Positions 41,581 through 50,379 are shown, counted from the first letter of the stretch. The stretch: DNA of 64,000 nucleotides from Nitrospirales bacterium (GCA_031315865.1 JALDRJ010000002.1:2702001-2766000), one strand, 5' to 3'. Notes: generated from the letters alone by a model not told the origin. Made by a program: numbers and translations.

Positions 41581-42968
41581 CTCAATCAGAGTGGTACGAA
41601 AAGCAATCGATCTTAGTTGTGGAAGACGATGTTCATTTGCAAGAGGCGTTGTCTCAAACATTGGGAGAGCATGGGTATTCGGTTTCCGTCGCGAAAGATG
41701 GCTATGAGGGGATGGATTGGCTGCAACGACATGGAGCGAGCCTGATATTGGCTGACGTCAATTTGCCGGGGAAAAGCGGTATGGAAATGTTGCGGGATAT
41801 CCGGCTGTCTGGAAACCAGGTGCCAGTGGTGATGATGTCGGCGTATGGGACACTCGAGACGGCCGTCGAGGCGGTGAAGTTGGGTGCAACGGAATTCTTG
41901 CAAAAGCCATTTGCCACTGAAAAACTCGAGGCCATCATGTCTCGGATCAAGGGTGAGGAAGATGGCCAGAAATCGGAGCTCCCTCAGATTGCCAAAAACG
42001 ACGTGGCGTCAGTCGGGTTTCTCACACGAAATGAACGTGTCCTGGAAACATTGCGAACGTTAGAGACCGTGGCCGTTAGTCAGGCCACTATCCTGATTCA
42101 AGGAGAAAGCGGGACAGGAAAAGAAGTGCTCGCTCGTTATGTCCATCGAAATAGTCCTCGCGCCAACCAGCCGTTTGTGGCCGTCAACTGCGCAGCGCTC
42201 CCTGAAGGCCTGCTGGAAAGCGAATTATTCGGGTATGAGAAGGGGGCCTTTACAGGCGCGTTGGCTCGACGATGTGGGAAATTCGAACTTGCGCATCAAG
42301 GTACCCTCCTGTTGGATGAGATTGGAGAGATGACATTGGGCCTTCAAGCCAAGTTATTGCGTGTCTTGCAAGAGCGTGAAGTTGATCGTTTGGGATCTCG
42401 AAGTCCCATCCATGTCGATGTTCGAGTAATCGCCACGACGAATCGGAATCTCTTACAGGAAGTGCAGGCTGGACGATTCAGAGAAGATGTGTACTACCGG
42501 CTGAGTGTGATGCCGGTTACGATTCCTCCTCTTCGTGAACGGCCAGAAGATATTGAGGTGTTGGTTGAACATTTTGTGCGGCAGTCTTGTGAACGAAACG
42601 GTCGTCCCAAAGTGCATATTTCGGAAGAAGTCATGAGCTACCTCAAGACCCGTCGATGGCGAGGCAATGTCCGAGAATTGGAAAACGTCATCGAACGAGC
42701 GGTCTTGTTGTCCGATGCCGGTTCCTTGCGCATTCAACATGTCACCTGTGAAGAGCCAGTCACGGCAATCCCGATCGCCTCCAATCAACCAACGGGGTCA
42801 ATCTGGGAAATGGAGCGGGACCTGATCTTCCGGGTGCTCGATCGGCACGGCGGGAATCGTACGCACGCCGCCAGGACATTGGGTATTAGCATTCGAACAC
42901 TACGTAACAAGCTGCGAGAGTATCGGCAGCTCAATGGCGGAGAGAATCTTGAACTCTACAATGATTGA
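41577..42968 (+). CDS. sigma-54-dependent response regulator, FlrC-like (second)
   Basis: A 463-residue NtrC-family activator. The receiver holds Glu16-Asp17-Asp18 and Asp60 (LILADVNLPGKSG), AAA+ motifs are GESGTGKE, ESELFGYEKGAFTGA and LLDEIGEM, and the C-terminus is a Fis-type HTH (GNRTHAARTLGISIRTLRNKLREY). It is translationally coupled to the kinase at 40381, its likely phosphodonor. A sigma-54 promoter lies 170 bases downstream in front of flgB, so this protein probably activates the basal-body operon. The open frame extends upstream to 41418 only as a shadow of the kinase. Confidence 0.93.
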   Translation: MTQSEWYEKQSILVVEDDVHLQEALSQTLGEHGYSVSVAKDGYEGMDWLQRHGASLILADVNLPGKSGMEMLRDIRLSGNQVPVVMMSAYGTLETAVEAVKLGATEFLQKPFATEKLEAIMSRIKGEEDGQKSELPQIAKNDVASVGFLTRNERVLETLRTLETVAVSQATILIQGESGTGKEVLARYVHRNSPRANQPFVAVNCAALPEGLLESELFGYEKGAFTGALARRCGKFELAHQGTLLLDEIGEMTLGLQAKLLRVLQEREVDRLGSRSPIHVDVRVIATTNRNLLQEVQAGRFREDVYYRLSVMPVTIPPLRERPEDIEVLVEHFVRQSCERNGRPKVHISEEVMSYLKTRRWRGNVRELENVIERAVLLSDAGSLRIQHVTCEEPVTAIPIASNQPTGSIWEMERDLIFRVLDRHGGNRTHAARTLGISIRTLRNKLREYRQLNGGENLELYND

Positions 42969-43139
42969 GGGAAGAAGGGCAGCGATGAATAGGTAAACAT
43001 TGCCGATAGGAACATTATGACTCCATACCGCATTGCCCTTCAGCACCAAAAATGATGATGCGAGCTCAAAGAGACGGGGAAATCCCGGGACGACTGCCGT
43101 TACGGAAGAATTTTCCTTTCTGCTGTTGGGTTTGGCAGG

Positions 43140-43156
43140 TTGGTATGAGGGTTGCT
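43140..43156 (+). promoter_or_regulatory. sigma-54 (RpoN) promoter of the flgB operon
   Basis: TTGGTATGAGGGTTGCT holds the -24 GG (43142-43143) and the -12 GC (43154-43155) exactly ten bases apart, with TTGG and TTGCT on consensus. The transcript would begin near 43167, 36 bases ahead of flgB. It is the only clear RpoN site I found in the window, and it directly follows the FlrC-like activator gene. Confidence 0.75.
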
Positions 43157-43202
43157 CAGTCTAGACGAATGGTACGTTGAATAGAAAGGAAGGAAAACAG
43201 CG

Positions 43203-43613
43203 ATGGTGAGCTCCATCTGGGATAGTGGAACTGTACTGTACGAACGAGCGCTCGATGTCCGAAGTGCCGTTCACGAAACCATAGCCTCGAATCTCGCCAA
43301 TGAAGAAACGCCTGGCTATAAACAACGAATACTGCCGTTCAGGGAGACCCTTGCTGCGCTGCAACGGGGAGAAACCCCGTTGGATATGAGTCAAAGCAAC
43401 GCTCGACATCTGTCGCTGTTCAATCCTCAGACTCACATTTTTCACCACGTCAACATCGTGCACTCTGGTGGCGGCTTGGATGGAAATACCGTGAATCTCG
43501 AGCAAGAAATGACGAACATGGCCGAAAATACCATGATGTACATGGCGGTAAGTCAATTTTTAAAGGGGCGTTTTGATGGGTGGCGAACGGCCATCGCTGA
43601 AGGACGGGGATGA
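43203..43613 (+). CDS. flgB: flagellar basal-body rod protein FlgB
   Basis: Proximal rod subunit, exported by the flagellar type III system. The 136 residues have the rod/hook N-terminal signature ETIASNLANEETPGYKQRI and the C-terminal helix EQEMTNMAENTMMYMAVSQFL. A purine-rich GGAAGGAAAACAGC precedes ATG 43203. It starts the flgB-flgC-fliE-fliF block under the sigma-54 promoter. Confidence 0.95.
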   Translation: MVSSIWDSGTVLYERALDVRSAVHETIASNLANEETPGYKQRILPFRETLAALQRGETPLDMSQSNARHLSLFNPQTHIFHHVNIVHSGGGLDGNTVNLEQEMTNMAENTMMYMAVSQFLKGRFDGWRTAIAEGRG

Positions 43614-43688
43614 TCGGGGGAAATATGAACGGAATGATGAGCCCTGTCACGCGTATCGAGGCTTCACGGGAATAAAAAGGAGCAGTTC

Positions 43689-44132
43689 ATGAATGTCAAT
43701 CGACTTTTTCACGTGGTTGGATCAGCATTGAATTCTCAACGGCAACGGCTCAATATCATCGCCGGGAATCTGGCCAATGCGGAATCTACTCGCGCTCCGA
43801 ATGGGGGGCCTTACGTACGGCGAGATGTCGTCTTTCGGGCGAATGTCCCATCTTCTCCCTTTGCGACGGTGTTCTCGCAGGCTTTTGGCCGACCGGCGGA
43901 ACCGCATGGGGTCAAGATTGAAAAGCTTGTATTCGATCAACGTCCTCCTCGCGAAGTGTATGACCCCCATCACCCAGACGCCGACAGTAAAGGCTACCTC
44001 CATCTGCCGAACGTGAACGTGATCGAAGAAATGACGAACATGTTGTCCGCTTCCCGCGCTTACGAAGCCAATCTGGCCGTCTTGGAGACTGGTAAATCGA
44101 TGACCATGCGAGCGTTACAGATGGGGCAGTAG
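43689..44132 (+). CDS. flgC: flagellar basal-body rod protein FlgC
   Basis: Rod subunit next to FlgB. In 147 residues the N-terminal LNIIAGNLANAESTRAPNGG and the DPHHPDADSKGYLHLPNVN motif, then EEMTNMLSASRAYEANLAVLET, match FlgC closely. AAAGGAGCAG lies ahead of ATG 43689. Spacing to flgB is 75 bases and to fliE 30 bases, as expected of one operon. Confidence 0.96.
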   Translation: MNVNRLFHVVGSALNSQRQRLNIIAGNLANAESTRAPNGGPYVRRDVVFRANVPSSPFATVFSQAFGRPAEPHGVKIEKLVFDQRPPREVYDPHHPDADSKGYLHLPNVNVIEEMTNMLSASRAYEANLAVLETGKSMTMRALQMGQ

Positions 44133-44162
44133 AACGGCATGGCTATCAAAGGATAGAGAGAA

Positions 44163-44468
44163 ATGGAAGATTTTTCTATTCGTGGCTTTGATCCCATCCT
44201 CGAATCCGTCGCCAAAGATGCGTTGCGAGGTTCATCGTCGACGCATGGACCACGTTTTGGTGAATTGCTGAAGAATGCCGTGGAAGCGGTCAATCATCTT
44301 CAGCATGAATCGGACAGACTCGAGACTGCGGTTGCCAAGGGTGAAGATATCAGTATTCACGAGGCGATTATCGCAGGAGAAAAAGCAGGGCTGTCATTCC
44401 GGCTGATGATGCAGATGCGCAATAAGCTTCTGGAAGCCTACCAAGAAGTTCTTCGCATGCAAGTCTAA
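44163..44468 (+). CDS. fliE: flagellar hook-basal body complex protein FliE
   Basis: Adapter between the MS ring and the rod. The 101-residue protein has the FliE pattern FGELLKNAVEAVNHLQHESD and IHEAIIAGEKAGLSFRLMMQMRNKLLEAYQEVLRMQV at the C-terminus (shown here in part: the helix spans residues 65-101). Place between flgC and fliF and length confirm the call. A short run of GAGAGA precedes ATG 44163. Confidence 0.95.
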   Translation: MEDFSIRGFDPILESVAKDALRGSSSTHGPRFGELLKNAVEAVNHLQHESDRLETAVAKGEDISIHEAIIAGEKAGLSFRLMMQMRNKLLEAYQEVLRMQV

Positions 44469-44572
44469 TTCTGAGAAGGAGTCATGCATGAGGAGTCAAC
44501 GTGATGAGTCGAGAATCGGTGATGATAGCAGGCTCGACGTGTTTTCTAACTCACTCGTAAATTGCTCGATTT

Positions 44573-46207
44573 ATGGCTGAAGCGACGAAACGCCCACAAT
44601 CACTACCTGAGACGATCCTTCACAATTTCCAGTCGTTGACGATGCCTCAACGCATTGGATTAGTGGTGGTATTGGCCTTGGGGATTGCAGTGATTCCCGT
44701 TCTGGCTCTTATGGGAAAAGACCCGGAAATGGGCGTGTTATTCTCCAAGTTGGAACGGGAGGATGTCCAGGCCATCGTGTCAAAGCTCGATCGTCAAGGT
44801 ATTCCCTACCGAGTTTCAGAGAGCGGGGAAAAGATAGAGGTTCCTGCTGAAAAAGTGCATGAGCTGCGTCTGCAAATGGCATCCGATGGTTTGCCTGAGG
44901 CCGGAGGAGTCGGATTTGAAATTTTTGATCGAACCGGATTAGGCGTCACGCAATTCGTGCAGAAGATGAACTATCGCCGTGCGCTGCAGGGAGAATTAGC
45001 GCGCACGATTTCGCAGATACGTGAAGTCGAGCGGACACGGGTACATCTGGTGTTGCCGGAGCGCCGTTTGTTCACCTCGGATCAACAGCCCGCACAGGCG
45101 GCTGTGGTTCTCACGCTCAAACGAGGAGCAGCCCTGACGCAAGGGCAGGTACAGGGCGTGATGCATTTGGTGTCGAGCAGTGTGGAAGGTCTCGATCCCG
45201 CAGACGTCACGATCGTGGATAATCATGGACAAGTGTTGAGCAGCAGCACGGCCCAAAAAGATTCCCCGTTGACGACGTCGCAAGTGGAGATGCAGCGGGA
45301 TGTCGAGCAGGATTTAGAGCGACGAGTGCAAACCATGCTGGATCAAGTCTTAGGGCGAAATAAATCCGTCGTGCGCGTGACGACGGAACTCGATTTTCGT
45401 CAGGTGGAAGTCACGGAGGAGACCTACGATCCTGAGAGTCAAGTCGTGCGTAGTGAAAATCGTAGTCAAGAAAAAGTCGTCGAGGAGAATGGTCCTGTTG
45501 AGTCCGGTATCCCTGGCGTTCGCAGTAATGTTCCCAATGATGGAGACGTCACGGTCGACAATGGACGGCCGAAAGAGGCGAAAAGAAAAAATGAGACGTT
45601 AAATTATGAGTTGAATCGAAAAGTGAGCAAAGTCGTGGAAGCGACGGGTTCGATCAAACGATTATCCGTAGCCGTGCTGGTTGATGGGACCTATACCGCG
45701 GGAGAAGGAGCTGAGACTGCGACATCCGGAGATAATGCCGACTTGAAATACGTTCCACGTTCGGAAGAAGAAATGGGGAAATTGGTCGACATCGTGAAAA
45801 AGGCCGTCGGTTTTTCCGAGGCTCGAGGGGATGAGATCGAAGTGGTCAATACTCCGTTTGAAGCCACTTCGGTCAAAGAAGGCGACGAACATATTTCGAC
45901 CGTTGTTCACTCATTTCTTGCGACGTGGGGGGGCGTGATCAAGCCTGCGGTCTTTTTACTGCTCGGGCTGCTCGTACTGCTTTTCGTCGTGCGTCCCATG
46001 GTGACGAGCCTTATCACGCCTCCCCCGGAACCCGTACAAATCCCTCAAGATGGACTACCGGTTACGGTGGCGGACTACGAGGCGGAAATTTCTGAATCTC
46101 CAGAAGAGAGCGCGATTAAGCTAGCTGCCGATAATCCGACCACTGCCGCGCAGGTGATTCGTACGTGGATCAAAGGCGAACAGGAAGAAAAGATGGAGAA
46201 GGTTTAG
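44573..46207 (+). CDS. fliF: flagellar MS-ring protein FliF
   Basis: Builds the MS ring in the inner membrane and holds FliG. The 544 residues have transmembrane helices at about 27-46 and 458-480, with large periplasmic ring-building motifs between (GVLFSKLEREDVQAIVSKL, GGVGFEIFDRTGLGVTQFVQ, ALQGELARTISQIREVERTRVHLVLPERRLF). The cytoplasmic tail ends in an acidic, FliG-binding segment. ATG 44573 has no clear Shine-Dalgarno sequence; short frames with better sites overlap or precede it (see findings). It abuts fliG. Confidence 0.96.
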   Translation: MAEATKRPQSLPETILHNFQSLTMPQRIGLVVVLALGIAVIPVLALMGKDPEMGVLFSKLEREDVQAIVSKLDRQGIPYRVSESGEKIEVPAEKVHELRLQMASDGLPEAGGVGFEIFDRTGLGVTQFVQKMNYRRALQGELARTISQIREVERTRVHLVLPERRLFTSDQQPAQAAVVLTLKRGAALTQGQVQGVMHLVSSSVEGLDPADVTIVDNHGQVLSSSTAQKDSPLTTSQVEMQRDVEQDLERRVQTMLDQVLGRNKSVVRVTTELDFRQVEVTEETYDPESQVVRSENRSQEKVVEENGPVESGIPGVRSNVPNDGDVTVDNGRPKEAKRKNETLNYELNRKVSKVVEATGSIKRLSVAVLVDGTYTAGEGAETATSGDNADLKYVPRSEEEMGKLVDIVKKAVGFSEARGDEIEVVNTPFEATSVKEGDEHISTVVHSFLATWGGVIKPAVFLLLGLLVLLFVVRPMVTSLITPPPEPVQIPQDGLPVTVADYEAEISESPEESAIKLAADNPTTAAQVIRTWIKGEQEEKMEKV

Positions 46208-46208
46208 G

Positions 46209-47204
46209 ATGGCGAGTGGATTATCGGGGTATGAAAAAGCGGCGATTTTACTCCTGGCGATCGGGGAGAGTGCGGCCATCGAAGTCCTCAAGGTTTTGGA
46301 CCAAAAAGATATTCGTGCGATTGGGGCTTATCTGGGAGGGATGGTCAATGTGGGGCAAGAAGAGCATAAAACCGTCTTGCGAGAATTTGTCCAAGTTGCT
46401 GGTGCATCAGGTCTCTCCGTTGAAGGGAAAGCCTACCTGGCGAAGATCCTGAATTCTGCGCTTGGAAAAGATAAAGCGCGTCGAATTTTGAGTTCTCTGA
46501 ACACTTCCGAGAACGCGGGGTTTGAAACCTTAAAATCCATGGATCCGGCCTCGATCGCCAACATGCTGACCTATGAACATCCACAAACCAGTGCGCTTCT
46601 TCTCTCCAATCTGGAGTCTGACCAGTCCGGACAAGTGTTGGCTCTTTTGCCGGCTCACAAGCGGGATGCCATCGTCTATCGGATGGCGACGACGGAGGAA
46701 GTTTCCCCCAACATGCTGGAAGAATTAAACGGCGTGTTGCAGGACGAACTGCGCGCAGGCTCCTCCAAAAATGCCGTGGCCGTGGGCGGTACCGGCTTAG
46801 TCGCTGAAATCCTCAATACCGTGAAACGAAACGTCGAAGGTGAAATCATGTCGGCCTTAGAGGAGAAAAATGCTGAAATCGCAGAAGAGATACGGTCGAA
46901 AATGTTCGTCTTCGAAGATCTCGAGGATATTGATGATCGTGGCATGCAGGAAGTCTTGCGGGATGTGAGCAAAGAAGAATTAATCCTGGCGCTTAAGGCC
47001 GTGGACGATGTCTTGAAGGAAAAATTCTTTAAGAACATGTCCAGTCGCGCTGCAGAATCCTTGAAGGAAGATATGGAAAGCCGTGGTCCGGTCAAGCTGA
47101 GTGATGTGGAAGCCGCCCAGCAAAACATCCTGAAAATCGTGCAGAAAATGGCATCGGAAGGTCGTGTCGTTCTTGGAGGTAAAGGTGAAGAGCAAATGGT
47201 CTAA
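46209..47204 (+). CDS. fliG: flagellar motor switch protein FliG
   Basis: Rotor protein that couples stator force to FliF and sets rotation direction. The 331 residues contain LSGYEKAAILLLAIGE at the N-terminus, the EHPQ motif in LTYEHPQTSALLLSNL, and the charged C-terminal torque helix region RSKMFVFEDLEDIDDRGMQEVLRDV. It starts one base after the fliF stop and its 3' end overlaps fliH by 20 bases. Confidence 0.96.
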   Translation: MASGLSGYEKAAILLLAIGESAAIEVLKVLDQKDIRAIGAYLGGMVNVGQEEHKTVLREFVQVAGASGLSVEGKAYLAKILNSALGKDKARRILSSLNTSENAGFETLKSMDPASIANMLTYEHPQTSALLLSNLESDQSGQVLALLPAHKRDAIVYRMATTEEVSPNMLEELNGVLQDELRAGSSKNAVAVGGTGLVAEILNTVKRNVEGEIMSALEEKNAEIAEEIRSKMFVFEDLEDIDDRGMQEVLRDVSKEELILALKAVDDVLKEKFFKNMSSRAAESLKEDMESRGPVKLSDVEAAQQNILKIVQKMASEGRVVLGGKGEEQMV

Positions 47205-47880
47205 GGTGATCAAGTCCGAGACGCATGGGTTGGCCGTTCACGCATTCGAGATGACGGAGCTGATTCCGTTGCTGCCCAGGGAGATGGCCCAACGTCTGAC
47301 TCAATACGACGAGGAAGAGGATCGTGAGCCGCCTCATGATTGTTCCGCTCTTCAACGACAAGCATTTGAGGCTGGGAAAGACGAAGGGAAAAGAGAAGGG
47401 ACAGCTGAATGCCGAGAAGAGGTTCATCGAGAAATGCAGCGCGCGCTCGGTTTGGTCAAGCAAGTTGAAGAGGCCAAGGTCACGCTCTTGCGGCAGGTTG
47501 AGGGCGATTTACTTACGCTGGCCTTTGCCATCGCTAAGAAAGTGATCCATCGCGAAACCCAGATGGATCATCATATCGTCGCTGAACAGGTTCGACGGAT
47601 TGTTCAGCATCTGTCGACAGCAAGCCATGTCCGTATACTGGCTCATCCGGACGAAGTTGAATCTTTGAAGACATTGCAATCCACATTGGTCGATCAGAAT
47701 GGTGAAACGCCTACTATTCGAATCGAAGCTGACGCGACTGTCGGTATGGGAGGCTGTATCCTTCAGACCGATGGTCTGTATATCGATGCCACGATCCAGC
47801 AGCAGCTTGAGGTAATCGGGCAAGCACTCGAGTTGCAAAGCGAGCCACATGAATCTTCCCTGCCTGCTTCCTCTTCTTAA
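47185..47880 (+). CDS. fliH: flagellar assembly protein FliH
   Basis: Regulator of the FliI ATPase at the export gate. A 231-residue acidic, helical protein with RQAFEAGKDEGKREGTAECR, a helix of Gly-repeat type seen in FliH, and a C-terminal V/F-ATPase-subunit-E-like domain (DLLTLAFAIAKKVIHRETQM, VRILAHPDEVESLK, TVGMGGCILQTDGLYIDATI). GTG 47185 has GGAGG five bases upstream; the open frame back to 47164 lies inside fliG. It overlaps fliI by 32 bases. Confidence 0.93.
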   Translation: MKSKWSKVIKSETHGLAVHAFEMTELIPLLPREMAQRLTQYDEEEDREPPHDCSALQRQAFEAGKDEGKREGTAECREEVHREMQRALGLVKQVEEAKVTLLRQVEGDLLTLAFAIAKKVIHRETQMDHHIVAEQVRRIVQHLSTASHVRILAHPDEVESLKTLQSTLVDQNGETPTIRIEADATVGMGGCILQTDGLYIDATIQQQLEVIGQALELQSEPHESSLPASSS

Positions 47881-49195
47881 CGACATTCATCCCGTGACGA
47901 TATACGGGAAAGTTGTGAATGCGATTGGACTGACCATCGAAGGGACCGGTCCCCATGTGGCACTCGGACAGAATTGTCGAATCCTGAACCGAGCGGGAGC
48001 GACGGTGACCGAAGCGGAAGTGGTAGGCTTTCGACACAACCGTGTCATGCTTATGCCGTTCGGGGAAATGCAGGGAATAGGCCCAGGCGACAAGATTCGT
48101 TATGACTGTCGGCCCTCGCGAGTCGAGGTTGGCCCTGGCCTCCTAGGCCGCGTATTGGATGGATTGGGCCGGCCGATCGATGGTCGTGGTCCGATTCCGT
48201 TCGTTGAAACCTATTCGTTGACAGGGAACATTCCGAGCCCTCTTGAACGTGATCGAATCTCCCAGCCCATGGATCTCGGTATCCGTTCCATGAATGCCTT
48301 ATCGACTTGTGGCGTCGGGCAAAAGCTTGGAATTTTTGCGGGAAGTGGAGTGGGGAAAAGTGTGTTATTGGGCATGATCAGTCGTCATGCTACCGCCGAT
48401 ATTAACGTGATTGCCCTTATCGGTGAACGTGGAAGAGAGGTGAAGGAATTCATCGAACGAGAACTGGGGCAAGAAAGTTTACAGCGATCCATCGTGATCG
48501 CCGCCACCTCGGATCAATCTCCATTGGTACGGTTGCGCGGTGCGTCGATCGCTACCGCCATCGCTGAATATTTCCGTGATCAGGGCAGGCATGTCTTGTT
48601 GATGATGGATTCTGTCACGCGGTTGGCTCATGCTCAGCGAGAAATCGGTCTGGCTGTCGGTGAGCCTCCGACCGCCAAGGGGTATCCTCCGTCGGTGTTT
48701 CATCTGTTGCCCAAAATCTTGGAGAGGGTTGGCCCGGCTCGGGGGGGATCAATTACCGGACTGTACACTGTGTTAGTCGATGGTGACGACTTGACCGATC
48801 CGATTGCCGACGCGGTACGTGCCATCTTGGATGGCCATATCGTGTTGTCCAGAAGTCTGGCCTCTCAGGGGCATTTCCCCGCCATAGACGTTCTCGGCAG
48901 TCTGAGTCGCGTGATGTCGGATGTGGTTTCTTCCGAGCATGTGGATGCTGCGAGGGCCTTTCTGGAGATCATGGCGGTGTATAAAAATTCAGAAGAACTT
49001 ATCAACCTTGGCGCTTATCAACCAGGAAGCAACAGGAAACTCGATGTCGCCATCGCGATGCATGAACCCTTTCAAGAGTTTTTAGCGCAGAAACGGGATG
49101 TACGAATAGGTCTTGCTGCAAGTCTGGAGAATCTTCGGCAGGTCTTACAGCACGCCAGGAAGATGGCCTCTGGAAAAATGAAGGGAACTCCTTAG
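47849..49195 (+). CDS. fliI: flagellum-specific ATP synthase FliI
   Basis: ATPase that unloads export substrates into the flagellar type III pathway, with FliH and FliJ. The 448 residues follow the F1-beta-like fold: Walker A GIFAGSGVGKSVLLG (AGSGVGKS at 164-171), IALIGERGREVKEFIE, HVLLMMDSVTRLAHAQREIGLAVGEPP, and GSITGLYTVLVDGDDLTDPI. ATG 47849 gives the usual length; the start region is shared with fliH in another frame. Confidence 0.96.
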   Translation: MNLPCLLPLLNDIHPVTIYGKVVNAIGLTIEGTGPHVALGQNCRILNRAGATVTEAEVVGFRHNRVMLMPFGEMQGIGPGDKIRYDCRPSRVEVGPGLLGRVLDGLGRPIDGRGPIPFVETYSLTGNIPSPLERDRISQPMDLGIRSMNALSTCGVGQKLGIFAGSGVGKSVLLGMISRHATADINVIALIGERGREVKEFIERELGQESLQRSIVIAATSDQSPLVRLRGASIATAIAEYFRDQGRHVLLMMDSVTRLAHAQREIGLAVGEPPTAKGYPPSVFHLLPKILERVGPARGGSITGLYTVLVDGDDLTDPIADAVRAILDGHIVLSRSLASQGHFPAIDVLGSLSRVMSDVVSSEHVDAARAFLEIMAVYKNSEELINLGAYQPGSNRKLDVAIAMHEPFQEFLAQKRDVRIGLAASLENLRQVLQHARKMASGKMKGTP

Positions 49196-49197
49196 TC

Positions 49198-49635
49198 ATG
49201 AACTGGTCAACACTCTTGCGATTTCGGAAACAAGTTGAAGATGTCATTCGGGAAGAAGTGGTAATGGCCGAACTGGAGCAATCTCGAGAGGAAACCAAAA
49301 CGGCTCAACTACGGTCTGAAATGAATCGCCTATCGGAGGATATCGATCGGAGTCTTCGGACCGGAATCAGTACTATTTTCCTCGAACAACGATTCAGGTG
49401 GCTCGAAGAGAGTGGGAGTGCTTTGGAAGTTCAGGCGAACTGTATGCAAGAGTGGAATCGAAAACTGGCTGAATTACGAAAACGCCTCAAGGCCGCCTAT
49501 CACGCTCGACGAATCGTGGAAATCGTTATCGAGAAAAAAGAAACCGCCTACATGCGAAAACTGGCCAGGGATGAACAGATGCTGATGGAGGAGGTGACCG
49601 CGCATAAATATGCGGATGTGATGGTCAATGAATGA
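49198..49635 (+). CDS. fliJ: flagellar export protein FliJ
   Basis: Coiled-coil chaperone-like rod of the export ATPase, similar in place to the F1 gamma subunit. The 145 residues are almost wholly helix (LRFRKQVEDVIREEVVMAEL, and the AYHARRIVEIVIEKKETAYM helix near the C-terminus). Sequence identity in this family is low, so the call rests on fold character, length and the place just after fliI. It starts two bases after the fliI stop. Confidence 0.9.
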   Translation: MNWSTLLRFRKQVEDVIREEVVMAELEQSREETKTAQLRSEMNRLSEDIDRSLRTGISTIFLEQRFRWLEESGSALEVQANCMQEWNRKLAELRKRLKAAYHARRIVEIVIEKKETAYMRKLARDEQMLMEEVTAHKYADVMVNE

Positions 49636-49914
49636 CAGGGGAGGAGCCGAAGTGCGAGGAGGAAAAGATGTAGGGGTTCTCTGTGGCTATCCAAAACACG
49701 ACATGAGGAATAGGCATGAAGACATTTCAGGAACGCACAGGACAAGATCGTGTCAGGATCGATGTTGAACAGATCCGGCGTGAGTATCATCCTATGAGGT
49801 ATGGACGTTCGTCTTCTCGTACTCGTCCAAATGCTTTAAGGGCATGGTTCCCGAAGCATACGATGGACAATTTCAGGCTATGGCATGTATGGGAGAAGAT
49901 CAATGTTTTGTCTT

Positions 49915-50379
49915 GGCGACCGGCGGGGCTATCTGGCTGGCCATTCACGTTGGTGACGAACAAGAGTAGGCCACAGGAGTTCAAGAGAACCATGCAAAAT
50001 TCGCCTGGGCGACCAGCGGGGCTATCTGGCTGGCCATTCACGTTGGTGACGAACAAGAGCAGGCCACAGGAGTTCAAGAGAACCATGCAAAATTCGCCTG
50101 GGCGACCAGCGGGGCTATCTGGCTGGCCATTCACGTTGGTGACGAACAAGAGCAGGCCACAGGAGTTCAAGAGAACCATGCAAAATTCGCCTGGGCGACC
50201 AGCGGGGCTATCTGGCTGGCCATTCACGTTGGTGACGAACAAGAGCAGGCCACAGGAGTTCAAGAGAACCATGCAAAATTCGCCTGGGCGACCAGCGGGG
50301 CTATCTGGCTGGCCATTCACGTTGGTGACGAACAAGAGCAGGCCACAGGAGTTCAAGAGAACCATGCAAAATTCGCCCA
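49915..50379 (+). repeat. five-copy 93-bp tandem repeat between fliJ and motE
   Basis: Units begin at 49915, 50008, 50101, 50194 and 50287 with GGCGACC(A/G)GCGGGG and run to about 50379. Copies 2-4 look identical, copy 1 differs at two bases, and copy 5 diverges only in its last bases. The 93-bp period is 31 codons, so the motE reading frame stays open throughout; the opposite strand is open as well (49787-50365). Each unit has an ATG preceded by AGGAG at 12 bases and a GTTC-aaga-GAAC hairpin. Near-identity indicates recent expansion or gene conversion. Confidence 0.95.

Noticed and set aside
49787-50365. Antisense open frame of 192 codons over the 93-bp repeats
   Set aside because: It arises because the 93-bp period keeps any open frame open; most of it is the repeat itself and no ribosome site or family match was seen. 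Kept only as part of the repeat finding.
49915-50379. Tandem repeats considered as a CRISPR array
   Set aside because: Units are contiguous 93-bp copies with no unique spacers and no cas genes nearby.
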